From Phoronis australis (Eukaryota > Phoronida > Phoronidae), in the NCBI GenBank assembly GCA_002633005.1, contig NMRA01000518.1, positions 90,044-154,043 of the forward strand: DNA of 64,000 bases. The letters run 5' to 3'. Of the stretch, positions 28,501-40,500 are shown in pieces. The notes beneath the pieces are model-generated. The model did not search any database, was not told the origin of the DNA, and saw only the letters and a program-made list of their open reading frames with translations. Every line of letters begins with the position of its first letter. Positions within the stretch are counted from its first letter, which is position 1. Made by a program: the position numbers and the translations under genes.

Positions 28501-31500
28501 ACTATTACAACTGACCCTGTCTTGTCTTATTTGTTTCTTCGATTTCCCATAATGCACTGTAAATTTCTGTTGTTGTTTTAATATGTTTAACCACTAGCCT
28601 TCATTACTTGCAGTTACAACAATAGTGCCAACTAAACCTGGTGTCACGGGACTAGGTAAGTAATAGTTAAAATTATTCGAATGTTGCAGTTTTTGTTATT
28701 TACTTAAACGTAGCGTTTTGTATCTGTTCTGTACTGGTACTAGATTCAGTAGTGATACTTAATTAATAAGTAGCATCTCCATTTGTCGTGTCTTGTGTCG
28801 CAGAATGTTTTTCCGTGCCTTGTTTTCCTGATTCAAATTGAAACTAATCTCTGAATCTTGCTAAACACAAAATTCTTTTTGTAAAAGAACAGTGTAGAAC
28901 TCCTAAATTGTTACTTTAAACTCTTGCTGAAACAGCCATGTATCGTGTTTGGATGTGTTTTCTAGTTTTGTGCTTACCGTAATGCAAATTTGGGTGCACA
29001 AAATCTTGGCAAGCTTAGATAACAATTTAAGGTTATCTCAAACCTTATTCACATAAGTTGGTCATTTTTGCAATATTTCACATGTGCCTAAAAAATACCT
29101 TATCTTCATTCTCGGGGAACTTCAAATACAAAATATAATATACCGTGTAGCGAGAAAAAGAGATTTAGCAGAACCACCTTGGAATCGCACAACCGCTTGT
29201 GTATTTGTTTATTACTTATCCGAGGTCAAAGGTTCATCAAAGGTTACAGGGCTGTCACTCTAATCGAATCTCCTGCCAGGTACAGAGCAGCTTCATATGT
29301 ACCCTCAGTATCCTCAGTCCTTTCATTCACCGAGTTGTCATAATATTGAGTCAACAAGGTGTACTTATGATAGAATGGAAAAGATCCTGAGGAAGTGGTG
29401 CGTCTACTTGCATATGACCGTTGAGAATGATTGCTACGATTCACCTCAAGCCTCTGTGGTCATGAACATGGCAAGTTGTGAAAAGAGAAATCCTCACCCA
29501 AATTCCTTAATCCAATAAATAAATTGACATTTCGCTGTTTCGATGTCATGCTAACGACATGCTTTAACCACCGACACGATTTTTGTTATTCATTTCTTAC
29601 TTGGTGTCGTACTCCCGGAACACATGACGTGTACAGACTGTGTATATCATTGAACTGCGACTTACTTTTAAGTAGGTCAAACAACAATAACAGTTGATCC
29701 CACCTCGTGGGTGGGGACGGTACGCTTTAATGATAATTAAGTTAATTACGCACTGCAAATTCAGTTGACATTGCTATCGAATGTTGAAATAGCTAACACG
29801 GTTATGGCATGTATAGGTTATATTTACCACAAGTTTTCACCGAATAGTTAACTGAAGACTTTGAGATTTTCACTCATCCCACTTTCATTGGCTTTTTCTC
29901 GGCTTTGGCAAATCAACGTTGTTTGAACTTAGGAACACGAGTTCTCAAAAATGGCTTGGTGGATTTTGCTGAAACTTTCCAAGCTCAATATTTATTCATC
30001 AATCTCAAAAACACTGTTAGGATTTTCGATATAAAGGACTAGTTTTTGCATAATATAACAAAGAGATCATGACTTCTATTTTTTACATAAATACCCTATG
30101 TTTTGCGAGTTGATTTGCCCTAGAAACCAATTGAAAAAACGAATTGAGAATTCCTAACAGAATTTTTGAGGTAACTGGTGAAGTTTTCATTTAAAAAGTT
30201 TCATTAAAATCGGCCGATTGGTTATTTTGCTATTAACGTACCTTTCTTAAAAATGAGATTTTGACTTAAGAAGGTGTTACATAATAATAATAATGGTACA
30301 TAAATACAAAACATATTTTTATATTCCCTGATCTTTTTTCTAATTGACAAAGCTTAGTTTTTTGATATACGAGTTAGAATAGAGGCCACTAATTAAAATA
30401 AGGTCGAGATAACCTTAATTGGTGGGAGAGCTCTGTTCCCTTGGGAGGACACATTAGTATTATAACTATACATTGCTGAATAAATTGACAAAGCCTATAA
30501 TACTGCATCATCTCACTTATATTTTCAGATATTTGTGCACTACCCAAAGTTGTGGGCCCATGTCGTGCTACCATCAAGTCTTGGTACTACAACAAAGACA
30601 AAGGAGCATGTCTTCCTTTCACTTATGGCGGCTGTGACGGCAATGAAAATAGATTCTTTTCTATTGAGGCTTGTGAAGCTGCTTGCCCAGTAAATGGTAT
30701 GTAGTTAGTACCTTCTCACCCTACTCGTTTTAATGCCAACTTGACCTTAAGTGTAATAGTTTCACTCAGGAGTTGAGACACTATTTCACAATTTGTCACA
30801 ATTAGGCACTTAGTACAGTAAGCCGATGCACGCACAGTTTTGAATTGATGATCTTTATCTAACATTCCTTCATCACACCTCGACTAGATTGTCTCTGCTC
30901 CATTTTAACACTGACGACAATTCCCATCTGTTTCACTTATATGGATATTATATTTTAGAGCACTTATCTGGTATTTGTGGCAATTAAATAGATTCAACTG
31001 GAGGTTAACTGTTGTGTCATGACCCATTTTGACTCAATTTATTAATAACTTAATGTGTCATTACCAACTCTGGAAAGCTGCAAGAGTTCTTGTAAGGTCC
31101 ATCTGGCTAACCAAGCATGTTATGAAAAGCTTGTTGAATGTTTAAAAGTTGCAAGCCCTCATCTGAGGGTCTTGATCGCTCCTGAAATTAAGTGGATTGA
31201 TCCAGACCCTTAGAATGAGAGTGGATTCATTTAAGCATCCAATACAGTCAGACTTTCCAACCCTCTAATATTTTGCACACCTTCCTACTAGCTAGGTGAT
31301 ATTTTAGGCCCGATTTAACATATTGTAGACATCTGTACCCTTCCATCTAACAACGGCCAGAGCTCAGGCTATGAAATCTTCTGGTATTATGATAAGAACA
31401 TCAGGCGGTGTCGTCGGTTCATCTTCAGAGGCGTTGGTGGCAATGCCAACAGATTTGGGAGCAGGGAGAGCTGCTTAAGTGTTTGTGGCAGACGCCCGTC

Positions 31501-34500
31501 TAAGAAGACTGGTTAGTGCGACGCTGAATGTATTACTGAACTACATCAAACTGCAAACTTAGAACAGTCGTGTAGTTTGATGCTCATATGTCCAATTTAA
31601 AGTTGCAGTATACCTTATCTTGCTGCCAAAAACAACAACTTGTACAATGACAATTGGCTTGCCTCAATTTCCAACTGCTGGTTTATGACCCTTCATAATT
31701 GTCCCATTATGTTGCACCCTCAACAGAATTAATGAAGCCGAATACTGGGTGCGGACTAAATTTCTAGTTGGATTTTTAAAATTCAAAAACCTAACCAAGT
31801 GTATTTTTCACAAACTATTCAAATACGCTATTTAAAAACTTTCAGAACCAAAATAAGAAAATAACCCCAGTGTTTGCAACTGTCTTTATGATGGGCAATT
31901 TCAGACCCCCATGGAACAATAACATCAGCTAAAGATGGACAGTTTCGTTGAAGATAGTGGCAGCTTTTAAGTTATTAAGCAAACCAGTCATGTTGCCCAA
32001 ACTGGACTGGTCAATGCAGTTTTCTTTTCATACCATGACTTTGATCTTAATTTTGCACCTTGGCTACGACCGCTCAATGTTTTGAAAAGTAAGGCTTCAC
32101 AACCAAGTTAGAAGCCTTTGAAAAATGGGAAAGGTGTAATATCATTTGTCCTATTCTTGTGTCGCAATTATGTTGGTGGCTTTTACCACATTTTTATTCC
32201 TTATCAGTCTTTTAGGAGGGTTATTTAACCATCACGTCTGAAACGATGTAGCAAGTTTCTTGTTATCTAAAAGATGGTGAATGCTTTTGTTGACTACAAA
32301 AATTTAATGTTGATGTAGCTATTAATTATATTTTGTACAGTTAAACATTTTGCATGACGTCCAGCCTTTCTTAACACTAGATATCACAAGTTACCCTTAT
32401 TTTTTACTAATCATTTCATATTTCTACCATTCCTCTTAAGCTGAAATTGTAATCCATTTATTTATCCGAAAGAATATTTTTTCTTCACCTTGTAACCAGA
32501 ACCACTTGTTATCAACAGTTTAAAAGTCGAGTTGATTTTCGTCAATTTGTATAATATATTTATACATATAACTAATTTATGTATGATAGCAAGAAATCCC
32601 AGGTTCTACTTTCCTGTGTTTAATCGCATATAATTGCTTTACCTAGCATCCCCCCTGCAGCCAACAACTGCTGCACCGAAATCTGTGAACACCAATACAC
32701 CAACTTCTAAACAGGCTCCAGTGACCTCGACTGACTTACCTGGGAATGAAGTCAAAGGTAAGTTCTTGATCAAATACTCTGATTAAAAATAAAGAATTTT
32801 TTAATATGTAGCAAAATGGTTTTACAACCACACACATACGCCATCCATTACTGTGAATTGTCCCTGTGTTGTTAAGTGTTTCCATATTGTTAAAATTTTG
32901 CCAGTTAGCGCATAAAAGGTTAAAAAATCAAAGAATGTCAAACCTAAATTAACACGGGAAATCTTGGACTAAGTTAAACACAGGAACCATGATCTGCTCG
33001 TGTGCAAGTATATGTCACTTCCTCCATCTGAGTTGATACTATTTGATTGATATTGACATTAAACAATTTGAAAAGCTGAGCAGGCCAGGGTATAATTCAT
33101 CAGCTCAAAAGCCAATTGTATCATACTATAAAATGCCTGTAGTTTTAAAAATGTCTATCAACACCACTTCTCTCTCATAGACCCCTGCTCTAAAGTCTGC
33201 ACCCTGATTTACGCCCCTGTGTGTGCCAACAATGGAGAGACATACCCCAATGAATGTGCTATGAAGGTTGCTGGCTGTAAGACGAAAACTGAACTGAAGG
33301 TTGTGTCCAAAGGCAAATGTCCAGAAACTACCACTCCCCAAGGTAGGGGTTTGGCATAATTTCTACTTGTTCTTTTACTGAACTTTGCCTAACTTTTAGT
33401 CATTTCGTACGTAAAATTATTTAATGCATCTCTCACTTGCACCCTATAAACGTTTCATCCCTTTCGGCTTAAGTCACTTTGTCTCCACATCTACACTGCA
33501 AAGACCTAATGGGTTTAGATGCTTTGCCGTCTGCAGGAAAGATCTGGTGCATGCCCATTCACACCCTTCCTGTAAAGAACTTCCTTATATTCGTTCATGA
33601 ATGCTAGTAAAGTGATGGGTGGTTGGATTGTTGTGGCGCCGTTGTGTTATTATTTTTAAAATTTTGCCAGTTAGCGCATAAAAGGTTAAAAAATCAAAGA
33701 ATGTCAAACCTAAATTAACACGGGAAATCTTGGACTAAGTTAAACACAGGAACTGTGATCTGCTCGTGTGCAAGTATATGTCACTTCCTCCATCTGAGTC
33801 GATACTATTTGATTGTCCATTCACACTTATGAGGCAATTAGTCGACTGGAAACCACCTCATCAAGCGGGTTTGGCTTGAGCCAGTTACAGCTTGTCTAGC
33901 AGCTTGTACACACGGTCTGTAAACTGACTTGAAGCCCAGGAGCACTTAAGGCTGAAGTAGAGTTGGTATTGTAAGTGGGTCATAGGTTAAACACATGTTC
34001 ACATTCTGTCTACTTATTAGGCATGGTTGTGATTCTGACTATTCTTTCAGCCATTTGGCTCCATTTTGGTAGTGTTTTTGGTATAACTTAAAAGAGGCCA
34101 ATAGCTGACGACCTCAATTAACCACAGCGGATGTGTCCTTTTCAGCCTTCGACTTCTGGTAACGAGATGTTGATTTTGTAATTATTTTTTAACAATTTGC
34201 TGTCATTATGTTTTTGCAGTTCAAACAAAAGTGCCAACTACACCTGGTGTCACGGGACTTGGTAAGTAATACTTGAGAATCATTGGTTACTGCAGTTATT
34301 GAAAGGTAAGTCCTTTGTTGTCTCAACACCTGTAGTGATACTAAAATTTTAATAGTGAATAGGAACATTAAGCAATGCCATTTATAATGCCCATAATTCT
34401 GAACCATTCCCAGTTTGGCTTCTCAAGCAATCCCATTAATAACGCTCATAGTAATGAATCATTATGATTCTCGCTTTTCAAACTATCCCATTTCTATTTT

Positions 34501-37500
34501 CAGATATTTGTGCACTACCCAAAGTTGAAGGCCCATGTGCTGCTCGCATCAACGCTTGGTACTACAACAAAGACAAGGGGGCGTGTCTTCCTTTCACTTA
34601 TGGTGGTTGTGATGGCAATGAGAATAATTTTTTTTCTATTGAGGCTTGTGAAGCTGCTTGCCCAGTAGATGGTATGTAGCCAGCGCCTTATAACCTACTT
34701 GTTTTTTAATATGCACTTGTTTTAGTCTAGGGCGTCATTTGAGTTGAGTCACAATTGTCACGGCTTATTATGTTCCCACTATTTATATGTGGGTACATAT
34801 TGCCATCATCCATCTGGACGTCTGACATCTGCAGCTGTGTCTTCTAAGCTCCTCACAGGATCTTGATGAGATTGGGGAGGTGTGTTTCTATCAAGCTGAC
34901 TACGGATGACGACAAGTTTCAGACTGATCCGACTTAAGCTATGCTCCCTAGTGGCAATTTTAGCTTTTAGTGATTGCCTCTGTATCTTTGTAATTCTTGG
35001 ATAGATTTTCATGAAATTTGGTTTCTATTATGAAGGTGACGATACCTTTACATTTTCCGACATTTTTGATGATTCTGAGCCACTTAGTAGCTGTTCTTAA
35101 AATGTCCTTTTTTGTCATCCGCCTTTTTATCTGCCAAACTGCTCAAAGGATGATTATGAAAATTGGCAGGTGTGTTTCTGATGAGGAGGCGGTAGTCGAT
35201 GTTGATTTTAGGGCGTGTTTGACTACCCTGGTGCTCCATACTGGAGATTTTGTTTCATTTTGCGTCCACGGCTGTATCTTCTTTACAGGAACTATGTGAA
35301 ATTTGGCTGATATGTTTCTATGGAGTTGACAAGAGGTGATGACGAATTTCAGCCCAATTCAATGTTTGGTGTGCCCTCTAGTGGCAATTTTTTTTTTACA
35401 TTTTCCTGTGTGTCTCCAATAATGGTGAATGGATTTTCATGAAACTTGACCAATAGGTTTCTATTAAGGTAATGATAATGCCTTTCCATTTTTGCACATA
35501 TTTCACATATTATGCACCTCCTAGTGGGAATTTTTAACAATTTCAAGTCCATCTTTGGCATCTGTCTATCTGCCAAGCTACTACTTGGAGGATCATTGTG
35601 AAAAGTGGCAGATGTGTTTGTGATGAGAAGGCCCCGTCTGACGTTGCTATTCTGACGGGTTCTACTACTCTAACGCCCCCTAGTGTTTTTTTCCGTCTAC
35701 CACTCCTTAACCTTTTTTATTTGCGTTTGCCTCTGTATTTTCAGAGTTCATGAATGGATTTTTATCAAATTTGGCAAACAGGTTTCTATTATGGAGATGA
35801 CAATGGTCTTCCATTTTCATATGGATTTGATGTATTTTTGCATGACTTAGTGACTATTTTTATTTTTTTGGGTTCCTTTCTTATTCCTGATTAGAAGACG
35901 CAGATTTTTAGCTGTATTTGCCTGCTGTGACGCCTCCTGGTGGCAGCTAGTCTTTTTTGCTTCCTTGGCTGTGTCTCCTTACTCCTTTGAAAGAACTTTG
36001 TGAAATTTTGCAATAATTAGTTTTATATTATAAATATGAATACGGCTACCTAAGACTTTTGAATGGTTTTGACTACCGTTGTACCCCCAGTGGCAATTTT
36101 AGTTTTAATGTTTGCATCTGCATCTTCAGAGTCTTTTGACAGTTTTTATTGAAATGTGGTAAACAAGTTCCTGTTAGATAGTGATAGCATCTATCCATTT
36201 TTTGGTGGATTTGACATTTTCTGTGCCTTCTATTGTCCATTTTGACACTTATAAACACCCGTAGAAGCACGCTGTTAGCGTTGCTGTTGTGGGCGCATAT
36301 CAGTGCTCTCCGGTGCTTTCGTTTGCTCTACACCAGGTTTGTAGATCCTGCTGACATCAAAGACCTAACCCACAGACAGTTTTTGTATTGTTAGTTTTTT
36401 ATTCCCACATCAAGCTCATTCTGCGTCATCGGTCTTAACACTGGAATTCTTCTCTGTTGCACTTTAATTGAAACTTGATGTACTTAAATAAGGGTTTGTG
36501 AATGTCGAGAATTAGGTCAGGAGACTTGAATGTGCATAGCTGTGACTGTAGTCAATTGACCAAATAATGTGCTCTTGTTAAAGAACTTTCTAGTTTGTGC
36601 AAATGTGGTGTGGATTCAGTGTGACGTTTTCTTATCTTGAGGTTAATTTATCGTTTTTATGCCTCACTGTTACTTAACTTAATGGGCCATGACCAGTGTG
36701 TTCAAATTATGTGAATTCTTGTTTAGAGGTCGATCTGGCTAACCAAAATTTTTCCATCTTCTAACAACCAAACATGTTCAGAAAAGTTTCTTGAATGTTT
36801 ATAAGTTTTAACCTTTCATCTGAGGTTCTTCATCACCCCTGCCATTCAGTGAACTAGATTTATAGATCAAGAGAGCATGCATTAAGTATCCAACACTGTC
36901 AGACTTTCCTACCATCCAAGATTTTACACTCCTCGCTACCAGCTAGTTATTTGTTTTAGACCCAATTTAACATATTGTAGACATCTGTACCCTTCCATCT
37001 AACAACGGCCAGAGCTCAGGCTATGAAATCTTCTGGTATTATGATAAGAACATCAGGCGGTGTCGTCGGTTCATCTTCAGAGGTGTTGGTGGCAATGCCA
37101 ACAGATTTGCCAACAGGGAGAGCTGCTTAAGTGTTTGTGGCAGACGCCCGTCTAAGAAGACTGGTTAGTGCGACGCTGAATGTATTACTGAACTACATCA
37201 AACTGGAAACTTAGACATAGACATGGGCAGATCCAGGCAAATCCAGGGGGGCCAAGGGTATCCAGTGCCCCCCTTTTCCCTTGATTTTAGTGATATTAAA
37301 TCTATAATTTTCAAATTGTTGTTTTGGACCCCCTTTAAAAAATCCTTTATAAAAATTCTGGATCCGCCCTTGTTAGAACATCTAGTATGATGTTCACATT
37401 CTGTCAAAAACCAGCTTTTCATTTAAGCCACAGGAAATGGCAACAAATATTATGCTTTACCATGATTTTGAACTGTGTTCTGCACCTTGGTTTCCACTAA

Positions 37501-40500
37501 ACATTGTTTTTAAAAAAAGGTGTAATCGTGCAAATATTTTTGGTGAATGTAATCCTGTTTTTGAGTTCTTAATGGCTTATTTATATGGGCTCTTTGAAAC
37601 TTATGAAACGATGTTACAAGTGTCTGTTGTTATCTAACAAAATGTTTAATGTTGTTTAATTATGCTGCAGTAATTCAGTGTTCATGTAGTCATTAATTAT
37701 CACATTTTGTACAGCTAAACATTCTGCACGATATCCACCCTTTCTTAACACAAATTACCACGTTTTGTGCTAACGTTCGTGTTGTCCCTCCTTTTCACTA
37801 ATCCTTTTATATCTTTGCCCTGTATGTTTGATATAACTGATATCTATACAACTGATTCATATGCAATTAGAGCAACTTATATGGAGAATCCCGTGTTCTA
37901 CTTGTTGTGTTTTATAATTGCTTCATACAGAGGCTCCTCTGCAACCAACCACAGCTGCTCCGAAATCTGTGAAGACAGATGCTCCAACCACCCAACAGGC
38001 TCCAGTAATCACGACTGGTCTTGCTGGGAAAGAGTTCAAAGGTCAGTTATTAGTAGAATGTGATGATAAAAAATGATTTTGAATATGTTCCAAATTCATT
38101 GAATGAAGTATTCTGAAGTTAGCACACGCTTTCACAGGCTATACTTGTGAAAGTCTCCAAGATGCTTAGGTAGTTGCCTTATTGACAGTGAAAAATTCAA
38201 AAAGCTGTGTAGTGCATAAACACGTCTGACTCATCTCTGTAATGTGTTTAGGTCAGTCATTGAGTGCATTTTGTTACTTCAGAAATAGAGTTGGATTCGG
38301 GATGTGGAAATATAAAAATTGAATGGGGACAATACTCTGGTCCATAAGTTAAGCTGACTTGGACACTGACCATGTGTGGTGATTCACGTTGGGACAAATC
38401 TTCGCTTCACTGCTGTTTTTCCTAACTTTGATTTAGCTGTTGATAGACTCTCCAACTGGCAACAGTTAGACCTACCTTTCATTAGTTGACGGTTGATGCA
38501 ATAACTGTACCAAGCTTATGATTGTAAGAGATTACAATATCCTGCAGTTTTATGTAGTCATAGTGTGCATGCTAGATCTTCTGCATTTCATTATCATCTT
38601 GTAATCACTGTAATGTGGATTGTCCATGACTTGTCTTCTCTGAGACGAAGTGCCGTACTATTGCATTGTATGTATTACTATATTTTTCTAAACTCGAGCC
38701 TCTTAAATAATGTTTATTGTAGTTGATTTCTATCAGTGTTTGTTTGGACATAAATTGATACATGTGTGGTATTACAAATTTATGGAAATTTCTATTTCTG
38801 CTTTCTTGCGTTTTATCATGTTTTCTTGGTTTATGTAGAGGCCCACACGCATCCAACCATAGCTTCACAGAAATCTGTGAGAACAGATGCACCAACCACT
38901 AAACAGGATTTGGTGACCTCAACTGACTTACCTGGAAATGAGGTTAAAGGTCAGTTGTTGATTGAATAAAAAGTGAAGTATTGAATATGTGGCAATATTC
39001 ATTGAAGCAGTTTGTGTTGTACAGTCATACACTTGCATATGCCATAATTGTGCACAGAGTTGCGAGGCAGACATTGAAAAATTCAAAAAAATCAGGATGA
39101 CGCATGATAACTGGTCTATCACATGTCTGACATGCTTAGAAATATGATAGCAGACCTACCTTTTGAAAACTAGGTGAATCATCCAAAGCATTTTGCTAAC
39201 TCAGAAATAGAGGAGAGTCCAGTGTATGGGAACAATACCGGCTTGGTGGCTTGTCCCCACTCTGGTCCTTGAGTCAAGCTGACTTGGGCACTGACCATGT
39301 ATGGTGATTTATGTTAGGGCAAATGTTGGTTTCAACACTGTTTTTCCTAGATTTGATTTTTCATTGTTCTTTGCAATTATGTAGTTCTCAGAGTTCTTAG
39401 ACTGCTGTTTCAGTAGTCTTGCCTCAAGTCTCATGTCTGTAGCTTTTAAATGTTTACAAATGCCATTTCCCTCTCATAGACCCCTGTCCTGAAGTCTGCA
39501 CCCTGATTTACACCCCTGTGTGTGCCAACAATGGAAAGACATATCCCAATGAATGTGCCATGAGGGTTGCTGGCTGTAAGACGAAAACTGAACTGAAGGT
39601 TGTGTCCAAAGGCAAATGTCCGGAAACTACCACTCCCCAAGGTAGGGGTTTGACATAATTTCTACTTGTTCTTTTACTGAACTTTGCCTAACTTTTAGTC
39701 ATTTCGTACGTAAAATTATTTAGTGCATCTCTCACTTGCACCCTATAATCGATTCATCCCTATCGGCTTAAGTCACTTCGTCTCCACATCTGCACTGCAA
39801 AGACCTAATGGGTTTAGATGCTTTGCAGTCTTCAGGAAAGATCTGGTGCATGCCCATTCACACCCTTCCTGTAAAGAACTTCCTAATATTCATTCATAAA
39901 TGCTAGTAAAATGATGGGTGGTTGGATTGTTGTGACGCCGTTGTGTTATTATTTTTATGCGCCCACATATTTATATGTGGACGCATTATGCCGTCATCTG
40001 CGTCCGTCCGGGGGGCGTCCAACCGTTTGACGTATGTTCATGAAATTTTGCACGTGATCCTTTCATTGATGGGATGGCATGAGCGAACTTTCGAATGAAT
40101 CCGATTACCGGTGTGCCCCCTAGTGGCAATTTTAGTTTTTTACGTTTATCTTTGTGTCTTCAAATGTCCTCGACGTATTTTCAAGAGGCAATTATTAGTA
40201 AGACGACGGCATTCTGCCATTTTCGTAATTTCATAAAATTTGGCGTACAGGCTTCTGTTAATGAGGTGACGCTAATGCAATTTTGGATGCCGGAAACTGA
40301 GCAAGCCTAGATGAACATTACTATGTCACCTTTCACCATTGTAGGATACATCTTGTATGGCACTGAATGAAATAATAAAGCCTAGATGAACATTACTATG
40401 TCACCTTTCATCATTGTAGGATACATCTTGTATGGCACTGAATGAAATAATAAAGCCTAGATGAACATTACTATGTCACCTTTCACCATTGTAGGATACA

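Larger units (their letters stand above)
26203..29054. repeat. Right copy of the ~2.8-kb duplication
   Basis: Collinear with 23418-26201. Two insertions of roughly 50 and 20 bp near 27019-27190 account for most of the length difference (2,852 against 2,784 bp). The exon sequences are nearly identical. It probably represents the other allele of the same locus. Confidence 0.95.

Noticed and set aside
28063-28655. Counting the right-hand Kazal and mini-exons as additional domains of the protein
   Set aside because: The end-to-end match around a single N and the truncated leading exon indicate the same locus assembled twice. They are listed as duplicates only.
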